Shown here: positions 10,165 through 20,763 of the stretch, one piece after another | Layout: every line of letters starts with the position of its first letter | How positions within the stretch are numbered: the first letter of the stretch is position 1 | Source of the DNA: Cliona cf. orientalis | Lineage: Eukaryota; Porifera; Demospongiae; Clionaida; Clionaidae | Direction: 5' to 3' | Length of the DNA stretch: 64,000 nucleotides | Assembly: GCA_963930775.1 (NCBI GenBank) | Contig: OZ005691.1 | Span: 10,909,000-10,972,999, forward strand | The notes under the pieces: generated by a model | What the model was told of the DNA's origin: nothing | What the model saw: the letters and a program-made list of their open reading frames with translations, nothing else | Database searches by the model: none | Position numbers and translations under genes: made by a program

Positions 10165-12308
10165 CAGCTGCTGCTTGAGGAGCTGTTTGTTCTTTCAGCC
10201 AGACTAACTGATTTGGTGATAATATTTTCCCAACATCATCATCTGAACTGCAAATCCAGAGCTTATCTCCAAAAGTAGCGGGATGAGGATCTCCTTCACC
10301 ACAAGGGCAAAGTAGAGCAAAAGATGGTGTGGAATTGGTGTAGCCGAGAACAAGGTTAGCTTTTCTTAAGCCAGCACTGAGTGCTTGCTTAATGACTGGA
10401 CAAAAGTTAGATGGGTCTTCTTCTGATTTCACATTGAAATGAATCTCAAAGTGAAGCAAGGTGTCGATCAACGTAACTGAACAGGCTGTTTTGAAACCAG
10501 GAATTGAGAATTGGATGCAATTTCGGTGTAGGCAGGTTGGAGTGACTGATCTGATCTGGTGCTCTTCTTCAGCTTCCAAGGACCAGGGTAGTGATTTTCT
10601 GGTGAGGTAAAGAAAGAAATGAGAGCACAGAAGATGCCACGACGTGGAGGGCCATCAGGGAAGTGAAGGACTAGAGGAGCCACTAAGGAATCAAAAGGAA
10701 GACGATATTTGGCAATTTCATCATTACCAAGCATTCGTAGAAGGCATGGGACAAAAAATATACCTTCATCAGACAAATTGGCAAAGATAAGAAGCTTTCG
10801 GTATAAGATCGCTAGTTGCTCGGGCTCAAACATGCCTGCAACATAATGCTTTTTGAACGTTGGATCTCGAAGAAACTTGACGGTGACTAGAGCGTGACAG
10901 AAAAATTTCTGCCAATCTTCTCCTGTACACCTCTTAAGCTTATCATGATGAACTTTCACAAGCTCTGAGATTTTGTCAAGAAGCACCTGAGGGTTGGTGA
11001 AGACTATCTCGGGAAGAATGTCGGGATAGTAGAAGACCAGTGACAGCTCATCAAGGTAGATCAGAGCTGCATCTAGTGCACTCTCGTCAAGGTGAAGTCT
11101 ATAGGCAACTTCAAGACACTCACTCCTGCTCAGAATTCCACGCTCAAGTCGTTCAGTAATTTCTTGTAGCATTATTTCGAAACCCAGCCACTGCAGTGGA
11201 AGTTTCTGCACATCTGATCTATTCTCTGTGGAGAACCTGGAGACAATGGCTTGAGCCATATCCTCCTCTTCAACACCAGGATCCTTGGCATTCATGGGAA
11301 AGAGCACTTTATTTTCTCCTGGGTCATAGTAGATTATCTCCTTCTCGAATGTTGGCAGCAGCATTTCTATCAACTTCTGGTTTTTCATTTCTCTCGATTC
11401 ATCACATTTGCTTTCTTCGTCCTTGTGGGTCCCGACCATAACTATTTGTGGAGCTTCACCATCTTTACCTGCACCTTTGCTCGACCGGTGAGTATGAAGT
11501 GACTGGAGGCCTTCCTTGATGAGCTGCTCAGTTGTGTGGTGAGACTCATAGGGAGTGCCCAATTCTTTGCCGTCTTCGTAATACTCAATCATCGGACGAC
11601 TGGAGAAGCTTTCGGAAAGCTTGAACACGAATACTATCAATGACATCCTTCGCAAGAATATGGGCAAGATTTCATGGAATTGAGGCTGGCCACCACAGTC
11701 GGACACCAGGAGCTTGTGAATAAAGGTGAGGGGCTCTTCTGTCTCAGGACACTCGTCAATCAGCTGGAACATCTCATCGAGCACATCGTGAATAACTTGG
11801 AGCACGTGAGGGTCGACCGAATTTCGCGATGAAGCTGTTAATGGTTGCGCTTTTGGAGTGGGATTTTCACGTTTTTGGGTAGCATCCATTGCTGGTTGTT
11901 GATGAGTTGCTGCTGTTGGTGTCTTCTGCTCGCTTCCACCATCTACCCCCACCTCTTGGCCAGGAGTCTGTTGGGCAGCTACTTCCTCTTCGGATTGTAA
12001 CTTCTTAAGAGCTTCGATTATCTCTCGTCCTAGTGTCGTTTTCGATATCCTGGCGCAGAGGTTCATCTTGTCCTTGGACACGTATTTGCGCCATTTACTA
12101 CCCAGTTTTTGTAGCTGGTACATTGTCACTGGGCGTGTGGCTACGGGAGTGCTGTCTCGAACATCAGGAGGCTTTTCACCAGCAACGATTTTCATGGTGC
12201 ACGTCTTCCCCACTCCAGCGCTGCCATAGAGTAGCATCTTATCCGTAAACATATCGACATATCCCATTTTCATCGACTGTTGGAAAAGCCTTCGAGATTC
12301 ACTCGAGC
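10165..12308 (-). pseudogene. Copy A, Roc GTPase and COR-like exon, frameshifted
   Basis: The acceptor CTCTAG opens SSESRRLFQQS then MKMGYVDMFTDKMLLYGSAG. The P-loop is GSAGVGKT, the G3 motif DCGGQ and the G4 motif THKD. They are followed by a COR-like region (PLQWLGFEIMLQE and CRISP-like winged-helix patterns) ending near KNCIQF-type sequence. The exon is 2144 nt, which is not a multiple of three. A tandem GATCT duplication (10548-10552 and 10553-10557) adds 5 bp relative to copy B, and without it the length is 2139 nt (713 codons). The reading frame resumes downstream as SVTPTCLHRNCIQFS and runs to the donor at 10165. The 5-bp change truncates the protein after about the COR region, unless it is an assembly or haplotype error. 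Confidence 0.8.
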
Positions 12309-12435
12309 CTAGAGAAGGTGATGCATGTGTTGGTAGGAGGGCATGGCAAAATAAATCAAATTGGCTGTAGAGATGCTGCCTTTAGGATACTACCACTAAG
12401 TTTTCTATATCTCTGTGCTCTGATAGTTTAAACTA

Positions 12436-12629
12436 CCACGTAGTGGGAAAATTTCAAAGGAGAAAACCTTCAAAGATCAGTAGGAAGGGAGCATTTGCAG
12501 AGAAAACTTTTGTAGAATGCAAACTGATCGCAAATGTGCGTGGCATTCTAAACATTTTGTAGAAAAAACGTTTGCAGGTGCCTGTAGAATCACTAAATTT
12601 GCAAAGGTTTTCTCCCTCCCGCTATATGG
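12436..12629. mobile_element. Degenerate CCGTATAGCGGG-family MITE in intron of copy A
   Basis: The ends CCACGTAGTGGGAAA and CCTCCCGCTATATGG lie between TA dinucleotides (12434-12435 and 12630-12631), and the interior has the GAAAGTTTTCTCC-type repeats of the 5507-5713 element. A related copy is at the equivalent place in copy B (31136-31330), so it probably inserted before the gene duplicated. Confidence 0.65.
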
Positions 12630-13632
12630 TATACATACATACAGTAAGTAATTTCTTTTTGCTACAGGCAGAAGTTTAGTGATTATTAGCATCGAAAAAT
12701 GAAGTCTGCTCAACAGCACATATATGAATCAAACAAGTAGAGCTACTGAAATATCGATCACTAAAATAGAAGTAATTTGTACAATAAAACACCATCACGA
12801 TGCCTGGTTTGCGGAACATAATTAATATGCTACATGGTTACTGCTCTCATAATAAATAATTAATATCAAAAGAAATTCACTAAAAAGGAATTCCCATAGT
12901 ATTTAGGAGGAATACTACTAGGCTAGGTAGGCTCTCAGGCTTTCAAGTACAATGATATGCATTATCAGGGGCGGAGGAAGCAATCATTAGGTGGTCAGGA
13001 TGAATAATTGCATTCCACAAAAATTAGGAATTTTAATTATATTCATGACAATGATATCATTGTTAATACTATAGTTCAAATTTCAATGCTTCCTAGCAGC
13101 CAATCCATGGAAGTGAGCAAGTCCTCTTTATCCCATATTATGCACACACTGGGCATGTGCACAATAGTGTAATACATGTAGTGATCTGCTAACAATAGAT
13201 GGTTACATTGGTTACCACTACATGCACACACAGGGTGGGTATTTCCCTGGTGGATACACCACATCCCATTGTTCTAAACCACACTCTGTGACCCTAAGAC
13301 AGCTGCTTATAATGGCTTGGATAATGCATACAGTCTGTCTTAGTGCATACACAACAGGTCATGCTTCACATTCTCGCATTAGGCAAAGTAGGTTGAGCCC
13401 TATCTCATAGTCCTTGAAATAAACCATTTCTTTTTAAATTCCAAAATATCACTGAATTAGAGTCACCAAACTATCTTCGAGAAGCCAAGAAGCATAATTA
13501 TTATAATAACATAACAATATACGAATACACACAATACTAATTACAATCAGACAGTGTCCGAAGAACGAAACAATGTAGCTAAAAGGCTACCAATTCTCCC
13601 CTCACTCCTACAGCTGTGTGCACATGGCTCAC

Positions 13633-13865
13633 CTTTGAGATACATTTTCTGAACTGCTTCCAGTGCTCCGTGTTCTCCCACTCCCCATAAGGCAAGAGCA
13701 ACGGTGCTCCAAGAGGGAGACGGGTTGTCAGTAAGGAAGACGGTAGAGTACGCTCTGGGAAGTTGTCTCCTGTCATACTGACATTTAAGTTCATTTTGCT
13801 TGGTGAGGTGAATCTGAAGGTAAACACCAACACCACCAGGACCATCCAGACTCTGAACAGAGTAT
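13633..13865 (-). pseudogene. Copy A, exon 4: death-like domain with frameshift
   Basis: The exon is bounded by the acceptor ACTAG (13867-13866) and the donor AAAG|GTGAGC (13633/13632), exactly as in copy B. The recognisable frame reads VYLQIHLTKQNELKCQYDRR, then NPSPSWSTVALALWGVGEHG and ALEAVQKMYLKG. The length is 233 nt against 252 nt in copy B, so it cannot keep phase 1 at both ends. The break lies near the 5' side, where copy A lost about 19 nt. The W..VA.ALW..EHGALE pattern is death-fold-like. Confidence 0.7.
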
Positions 13866-14171
13866 CTAGTGTCAATGATGGCTCTGTATGCATGCATGTG
13901 AATGTGTACATGTGTGTGTGGAGGTGGACATGTGCACAGATATGGTCAGTGCTAGCATCAGTGTACTCAACAAAATTAATGCATTACTACATACACAATG
14001 TACATCACTGCAGGCATGGATTTGCTGTGTACATAGGCTCCAACCTTTCCTGAACAGCTCCAGGGACATGGACCACACCCACTAGATCTGTCCATCATTA
14101 ATTAAAATTCCACCCACACCACACCCAATATGATTGAATTTGATGACCACAAAGCCCAGAATAATAATATT

Positions 14172-14548
14172 ATATTATCAAGAGTGTATTAGGAAGAGTA
14201 CATAGCTCGAGCTCCTGTATGTTAGTATTGCGCTTATGCAGTGTGATGGTGGCGTCACAGCACGTAGTAGATACCAGACAAATGCTGTATAAGTACATGA
14301 TTTTGTGAAAACTGTGTGGCCACAAGCCTATGAATAATACTGTAGGGTAGTCCCTTGGTGGGGTAGTTCTAGCCAGACACTGTGCAGCACACCTGCAACC
14401 ACATAGCCACGTGTATGATCACTGTGTAAACGAAACATGGATTCTGCATAAAATATAGCTATGGTTAGGATGACGCCACCACATCACAGTGTAGAGCTTG
14501 CTCGCCCACGCAGTTACGTACTCTTCCTAATACACTCTTGATATTATC
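14172..14548. mobile_element. Nested 377-bp inverted-repeat element
   Basis: About 30 bp at each end form an inverted repeat (ATCAAGAGTGTATTAGGAAG at the left, its complement at 14516-14548). A weaker inverted match extends to GATGGTGGCGTCA. No ORF. Confidence 0.65.
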
Positions 14549-15009
14549 TAGAGCATGAATTTGCAAGCCTAGTTGACCTCCTGTAGTGTTGCTACTGTAA
14601 AAACCAAAGTTTGTAAGGCACTACCACAAGCAGCTTGTTCATTTTACCACCAATAGGTGTGATTAGTTGTACTACTACTACAGTGTTTATGCCAGTGTCT
14701 GGACCTCTTCCGGTGTCACAGGGTAGAACCTCCCCCCGGAAATTTCCTCCGGGGGAGAGTATATCCTAAGTACAAATTCTCCCCCCAGAGAGAGTATCCT
14801 AGTAAATTATCTCCCCCTCCAGGGTAAAACCTCCTCCCTACCAAACTTCACAAGGCATCTCCCCTGTGTGTCTGTACATAGCCACTTGATGTCTGCATGC
14901 ACTTAAGTTGTAACAACTATAATGTGGAATATTGAAATAATAAATAATTATGCATGAAGAGAAATACGGTAGATGTCAGTCATTACATGATCATGAGTAC
15001 ATGAAAACA

Positions 15010-15871
15010 TCAACATTTACAACATTTATGACAAAACCAGTCTCCATGAGGAACATTGTTCAGTCCTGCACAGTCCATGTGACTCCAGTTATCACACTCG
15101 TCACACTGCTTGCAAAATTCTTGCACATCTCCATGAATTCCTTTCCAGTAGAACTCGTTTACAATCTGGAATGATGATATAAGTAAGTTTCTAAACAATT
15201 GTATACCTTGCCATAGGTTTTGTCCCTACCAAAGTGCATTCCGTCAATGCCATCGTGGCACATTCTTAAAATCTGCTTTTTTCCTCCTCCTTCACAATCA
15301 CTCAACACTTTCACACCAGGTCAACTTTTTGTCGATAACCTCAACATAGAGTAGGTTGTTCTCAACAACGTACCTGCATGTAGGTATAATTATTGCTCTT
15401 CAAATGACGTCAGATACTGTAAATAATGCATAGTGTAGCCTGTTGCGGCAGGACCTACCTCGAAGCCTTATCTCTTATATTTCTTTTTTCATTCTCGCTA
15501 AGGCCAGATCGGTATTTGTTTGAAGTGCTCGTTTTGTATCGCAAAATGTCATCATACTCCTGTACTGTGGCCATAATAATATTAGGGTGATTGCAGTGAA
15601 GTGATGTAGCTAGTCCTTGTAGTAGTGTCGATGTCCTTGATGAGTAGATGTCCTTGATTGCAGCGAAGAGTGATGTAGTCCTTGAAGAGTCGATGTAGTC
15701 CTTGTAGTAGAGTTGATGTCCTTGAAGAGTTGTTGTCCTTGAAGAGTCGATGTCCTTGATTGCAGCGAAGAGTCCTTGAAGAGTTGATGTCCTTGATGAG
15801 TCGATGTCCTTGGTGAGTTGAAGTGGTAGTTGGATGCTTTGAAGTTCATATGAATACTGTGTGTTGCTCAT
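15010..15871 (-). pseudogene. Integrase H2C2 zinc domain fused to PHD finger (Ginger-like transposase remnant)
   Basis: Three exons are visible: 15459-15871, 15373-15207 and 15165-15010. The first ends ...MATVQEYDDILRYKTS and NEKRNIRDKASR and joins in frame to YVVENNLLYVEVIDKK. A frame change follows before VLSDCEGGGKKQILRMCHDG. The third exon reads IVNEFYWKGIHGDVQEFCKQ then CDECDNWSHMDCAGL and WFCHKCCKC. The His...His...CxxC spacing is the integrase zinc-binding domain. WSHMDCAGL...WFCHKC is the second half of a PHD finger. The two meet at a shared CDEC, with no catalytic core between, which suggests deletion by recombination. The N-terminal DSSRTSTLQG repeats come from a minisatellite (15601-15830). 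Confidence 0.7.
15601..15830 (-). repeat. Minisatellite of about 18-36 bp units
   Basis: The plus strand repeats variants of GATGTCCTTGAAGAGT about a dozen times. On the minus strand it reads open and yields DSSRT(S/T)TLQG peptides, so the repeat has grown inside the first exon of the transposase remnant. Confidence 0.7.
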
Positions 15872-16324
15872 GCTGCCACCCTGCTTTTATAGAATCCTTG
15901 ACACCTACTGAGTAGCCAGGTTTATATTGGAAGGTCAAATCATAGATTATATATTCCTATGGTCAAATTTTGGCACGTAATGTCCGCACACAGCGCGCGC
16001 ACCCGCGTACGCATGCCCGGAGGTTTTGCCCTAGGGGCGGAGCCCAAGCCCTGGAAGTACGAACGTACGAAGTCTCCGGGCGGAGAAAATTTCCTTAGAC
16101 CGTTACCTCCGGGGGAGGAGATTTCACCTGGAGATCCTACCCTGTGACACCGGGACCAATAATACAATTGTAGTAGAGCCTTCCGGGACGCGGGACAATT
16201 GCTAATAATCCGGGACTGTCCCGGAGATTCAGGGACAGTTGGAGCCTATGTGTGTAATGTATACACACAATCACAAGTATACTCTACATTCCAATACATG
16301 TACACATGCCACACCCACATGTAC

Positions 16325-16603
16325 CTGGAGCCCTCTGAATATAGGCTTTGGCTGCAGTTAGAGCAGCCTCTTCTTCATAGAGATGCAGCTCCCCTCCTAG
16401 AAACCCCCAGCCCCATAAGGCAAAGGGGGAAGATTTCAGATAATAATGGATACATTCATGTCGCTGCTGCTCTTCATCCTTGCTGTGTTCTCTGATCTTC
16501 CCCTGCACACTGCCTGGAATACTGAGGCAGCCCATCATCAGCGTGAACATGTCCACCACATGGTTTAGTACAGTGGAAAGGTTGCTGTGAGTGAGTGTAG
16601 TGT
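16325..16603 (-). CDS. Copy A, exon 3: death-like domain
   Basis: A phase-1/phase-1 exon (279 nt, 93 codons) starts DTTLTHSNLSTVLNHVVDMF and continues CLSIPGSVQGKIREHSKDEE, CIHYYLKSSPFALWGWGFLG and ALTAAKAYIQRAPG. The acceptor is CCTCACAG (16605-16604) and the donor CCAG|GTACAT (16325/16324). The LgIP...I........CI.YYL...P..W pattern is that of death-fold modules common in sponge receptor-like proteins. The exon is intact although other exons of this copy are broken. Confidence 0.7.
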
Positions 16604-17650
16604 CTGTGAGGGAAATGTGAAGGTCACATTAAAGAATATTTTATAGAGCGTATGCCCCTATAATTAGGACCTGGTGTTAATGATATTCAGCGATATTGTT
16701 TCCCATTAGCTAATGTGCACATGATAACAACCACATGCATTCAAACTTGATGGCCAAGCACTAATCAACCATATAGATAGGCATTGAAGGTGATCTGGTA
16801 ATTGTGTACACGGTGACTTAGTGGGTTCAATGGTGGCTATATATACTCTCTTATTGCCGCTGCTATTGTTGTGATAATATAATTATCTCTTGCCATCACA
16901 GTACATGACAAGTGCAGGATTGTAATAGTTGTTGGCCGTTGCCTAGCAACCAAAGTTTTCATAGGAAAGTTGCTGGCCACCAGAGGGGTATATGGGTGAT
17001 CATAGGATACATGTAGGCCAATGATGAGAGGGGGTCATGGGCCAAAAAGACAGTTACCCTTAATCGGGGTGGATTCAATCAAGCATCTCATGCATCCCAC
17101 TTATACCAGTACAGTTGTAATTCATCCACGTCAGTACACATACACACACAGGGAGGTGACCTTTGACCTTAGAGATATGTGTTGATTCCTATTCCCCATG
17201 CAGTAACTCATCACCACAACAGGAGGTCTCAGGAATGGAGGAATGGAGAATGTGAAAACAGATGGAATCAACTATCAAAATTAACATTGTATACCAGTGC
17301 TTGTTTATTGTATTGACCTTTATTATTATTATTATTTTTATTATTGTTAGTACAGCATAGCCAGAATTTTTACTAGTTTCACCAATCTCACCATCTAGCG
17401 AAATTTTAATCCACTGAAATTATTTTTCCTGTAAATTAACTAGTAATCATGATAACCTTTACTACATTTATTTCACCAATCGTTATGTGATAAAGGGGTA
17501 GCAGAGTTGATAACATTCATTTTTATTCAGTGAACCATCACAGTAATGCATAATAGCACTATAGCATATTATTGTACTAAGCCATCACATGCAGTTAGTC
17601 CATATCCATACATATTGTATCGAATATTAACTTTCATAAAAAGAACATAC

Positions 17651-17947
17651 CAGTCAGCTCCTCAGCATAGTGACGTATCCTGTCTGCAATATCACTGTAA
17701 TGACCATAGCCAGGGAGGCCAGCCCAGTCATCCAGTTGGCGTATGATTTTCCTCCAACTGGCTAGTGGGTCTCGTAGCAGCCAATACCGGACTACTGCTG
17801 CTTCTTGTTCATCAGTAGAGTGGTGAGCAGACTGGAGTTCAGCAAGCTGGGCAGCACGGATACCAAGGATGGTTTGATTCCAAACATCATCAGTTTCAAA
17901 CAAGTCCACTCCTCTCAGCTCCTGTACTATGTTATTGCCAGTGAGAG
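17651..17947 (-). CDS. Copy A, exon 2: death-like domain
   Basis: A 297-nt phase-1/phase-1 exon reads ALTGNNIVQELRGVDLFETD, then TILGIRAAQLAELQSAHHST, RYWLLRDPLASWRKIIRQLD and DIADRIRHYAEELTG. The acceptor AG is at 17949-17948 and the donor G|GTATGT at 17651/17650. The SWRKIIRQLD...IADRIRHYAEEL ending is a classic death-domain last-helix pattern. The exon is open and closely matches copies B and C. Confidence 0.75.
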
Positions 17948-18562
17948 CTGTAGCATTGGAGGAAGAAAAGAAATATACATGCTAGTCATTAATCAGATGT
18001 AAAATGATTGCCTACAGGTACACACATAATACTTAATCAGTGTAATTAATTTCATACCACACTTCATTAATTTTAAGTTAAGGTATGCAAATTATCCTCA
18101 CTATAATATTATTATTAAATTTTAGCCTCACGCTACTATAATGTTATTGTGCACGATTTTCACATAAAAACAGTACCTAACGGTACATATGAAATAAGAA
18201 TTAATGTCTTCAGGAGCATGAACTAGTAACTAAGTACATGTACATGTGTACCACCACTGTGTCAACCATGAGCAAACCTAGTGGGTGGAGTCAATGCACA
18301 ATAACGATGTACTACACGAAATATCCCTCCAGCAATATTATGTAATGTTCAAAACAATGAAATTAATTAAGACACACCCACTTTCAGTGGATTACAATAA
18401 ACACGATCATGACTATGGTCAACAATAACCCAGGAAATGCACCACAAACAAACACAGTGTGTAATTTAGGCTGACAAGACTCTGAGATTCCATGGTCTGG
18501 CCTTCTATTATACAAAACATGTCATGTGTTGATCTATTGTTATATGTCTGATTTCCACTCAC

Positions 18563-18979
18563 CTAGTTTACGTCCTTTAATTATTTCTCCCTCTATTCTC
18601 CTCCTCTCTTGTCTCGATAAACTGTTAAGGTAGCTGTAATCAGTAAAGTATCGGCCTGTATTCTTTTTATTCTTTCCATTATCCTTGGCCCCCTGGGAGC
18701 TGCTCCGGGGGATAGAGGTTTCCCCCTCACCATCAGGGTCATCTCTCATTGCTGATTCCTTGTCTTCTTCACTGGATGTGTAGGCAGCGCTGTGACTGAG
18801 ATCGTCAACCTCGGCAGAGCTGTGAGTGAGTGTGTCAGCCTCGGGGTATTCCTTGTTTTCTGGTTCATTTACTCGATGGCTATTGTCCATGTCCTCGTCT
18901 TTCTCGTCAGCGGGTCCTCCGCTAGCGCCGCGCCGCTGCTGCCCGGCTCGGCCCCACAGCTCATATCTCCCCTCTCCAT
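18563..18979 (-). pseudogene. Copy A, exon 1 with 2-bp insertion
   Basis: The ancestral ATG is at 18979 (MERGDMSCGAEPGSSG). Relative to copy C an extra CG within a GCGCGG run (about 18928-18932) shifts the frame. The length 417 nt is a multiple of three, but the donor needs 3n+1. A downstream ATG at 18890 (MDNSHRVNEPENKEYPEADT) restores the conserved frame to the phase-1 donor (18563), so a shorter N-terminus is possible. The acidic/Ser-rich body and the terminal LSRQEKRRIEG-type block are otherwise conserved (here LSRQERRRIEG). Confidence 0.65.
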
Positions 18980-19030
18980 CTCAGTAAACAGCTACTACAA
19001 TTCTCCGACGATAGGGGCAAAAGCCTATGT

Positions 19031-19478
19031 TAGGGTTTCCACACAAAAAACTGAAGTTTTTCAAAACTTCTCAAAACTCTGGTAGGACGAAGATGTTCTT
19101 GGACTGACACTAATTCTCACTCCAGGTCACGCCCCCATGTTCATTTGCCGAGATATCGAGACTTTAATTATTCTCCAAATTTTGGCAAAATTCGCCAAAA
19201 CGTGGGGTACCATCGTTATACAGTATGGTAAACGCTTCCTCATGCTGTCACTGGATGAGGACGATCAATTTAGTAAGGCAGCCACAATAAATCACAGGTT
19301 GGAACATATTAACCATCTGGCGCGACAATTTCGCCAAAAAACGCCAAATTTTTGTATCTCCACGTAAGAGTAATTTTGCACAGTATCATTCGAGATTTAG
19401 GGACCGTCCCAGTAGGCTAGCTAAATGCCGCAAAATGAGCAGCTTTTGGAAAGTTTGATTTTTTCGTTGGATACCCTA
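19031..19478. mobile_element. 448-bp TIR element in the 5' region of copy A, 7-bp duplication
   Basis: The ends are TAGGGTTTCC and GGATACCCTA. CCTATGT is duplicated on both sides (19024-19030 and 19479-19485). Copy C shows the empty site AAGCCTATGTAGC near 2022-2034. The insertion lies about 50 bp upstream of copy A's ATG, so it separates the likely promoter block from the coding start. No transposase is encoded. Confidence 0.85.
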
Positions 19479-19680
19479 CCTATGTAGCTACGTAGCTATA
19501 AACTATTTTCTCTTCTAGTGTTCTCTCTTTCGACTGCTGAGGTGGCTGTGGCTGGTTGGGTGCGGTCACGAGATGTTAAGTAGGGGGAGCACCTCATTAT
19601 ATCCGTTTTGGTGGGTGGGGCTAGTGCAGTAAGCTTCATAAGGTAAAAGGTCGTCAATTAATTGTAACATACCTATTGTG

Positions 19681-19765
19681 CTATCAAGCTTGACCATTTT
19701 TCGACCGACGACCTTTACCTACTCTCTCCAAGGTCGTCGGGCGAAAAAGGGATCTAGCTTGATAG
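19681..19765. repeat. 85-bp hairpin
   Basis: CTATCAAGCT... at the left pairs with ...AGCTTGATAG at the right, and the inner arms GACGACCTT / AAGGTCGTC also pair. It forms an imperfect stem of about 35 bp and is probably a small foldback element. Confidence 0.6.
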
Positions 19766-19822
19766 ACTAGATGATGGAGGTACAGTAGCGCGTGAGATCT
19801 GGAATAAAAATCTATATTATAG

Positions 19823-19960
19823 TTAGACACTGTTTAGGAGGTTTCTAGCTACAAGATTTAGAAGACCGAAGGGCTCTGTGTAGAATCCCAAGCGAAGCGA
19901 GGGTTCTACTGAGCGCTGAGGTCTTCTAAATCACGTAGAAACCAACTAAGCAGTGTCTAA
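19823..19960. mobile_element. 138-bp foldback element
   Basis: TTAGACACTG at the left and CAGTGTCTAA at the right are inverted. Inside them GGTTTCTA/TAGAAACC and GATTTAGAAGACC/GGTCTTCTAAATC pair too. It is a compact palindromic MITE without an ORF. Confidence 0.65.
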
Positions 19961-20503
19961 CATGTTTAGATCCTAGCAACAATGCCCAAAAGCTAGACAC
20001 ATAAACTGCTGCCTAGCAACAACCCTAACCATAGGCAAGAAAATTTACATGATTTTCTACAAAGCTTTACATGATTTTCTACAGAGCTTACATGATTTTC
20101 TATGAAGGATAGATACTTCAGTTTAACCAATCAGATCACAGTATTTGTTACAAGTAAGATCTATAGTGCTATAGTGTTCCATACATTGTCGATAGACAAG
20201 CATTGGATGAATAATTATCAGGACAATTCTACTTTCTGTTTATACGTTCTCCATTCCTCGTAGCGGGAGGCTGGGGTGAGCACCCCCTGCTACACCTCAA
20301 GCACACCCACAAAATAGAGGATAGTTGTATAAGTATAAAATTGAAGGATGTACATGTACATGTAGTATAACATGGTCCACTAGTGTCATAAACAATGCCT
20401 TTTGTATGTTGGGTATACCAGTGCCATGCACTGCACATCAATAGTTGGTTAACAATGTAGCTAAAGGCTACCAATTCATCCCTCACTCCTACACATGGCT
20501 GAC

Positions 20504-20763
20504 CTTTGAGATACAATTTCTGAACTAGCTACTTCCAGTGCTCCGTGTTCTCCTGCCTCCCACAAGGTAAGAGCAACGATGCTTCAAGAGGGAGACGGGT
20601 TGTCAGTAAGGAAGATAGTCGAGTACGCTCTAGCTGGGAAGTTGTCTCCTGTCATACTGACGCTCGAGTTCCTCTCGCTTGGAGTATAAAATCTGAAACC
20701 AAGCACCACCACCACCAGCATCACCCAGAAGCTGAACACCGTCGAGAACACTGGTTAGACTAC
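20504..20763 (-). pseudogene. Second degenerate exon-4 death-like relic
   Basis: It aligns along its length with the exon at 35257-35508. It keeps the acceptor (ACTAG, 20765-20764), VLDGVQLLG, a readable YDRRQLP-type stretch and the position of the donor. The donor is now GTCAGC instead of GTGAGC. There is an in-frame stop within PSPS* (TCTTGAAGC), and extra GCTA-type insertions break the frame twice. It lies about 1.5 kb upstream of copy A's start. Confidence 0.7.

Larger units (their letters stand above)
14714..16149. mobile_element. Ginger-like DNA transposon relic, CCGG target duplication
   Basis: The ends are inverted repeats beginning TGTCACAGGGTAG and ending CTACCCTGTGACA, with weaker similarity for about 40-50 bp. 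They are flanked by CCGG on both sides (14710-14713 and 16150-16153). TGT...ACA ends, a 4-bp duplication, and an interior gene with a retrovirus-type integrase zinc domain plus a PHD finger together match the Ginger group of cut-and-paste transposons. The DDE catalytic core is missing, so this copy cannot be autonomous. Confidence 0.75.
14032..16250. mobile_element. 2.2-kb TIR insertion in intron 3 of copy A, TGTGTA duplication
   Basis: The ends are CATAGGCTCCAAC (14032) and GTTGGAGCCTATG (ending 16250). TGTGTA is repeated on both sides (14026-14031 and 16251-16256). Copy B has the empty site GCTGTGTAATG at the same intron position (near 35695). The insert carries at least two further TIR elements (14172-14548 and the Ginger-like 14714-16149). 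The superfamily is not assigned; the 356-bp element at 21414-21769 has similar CATAGGCG ends. Confidence 0.8.
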
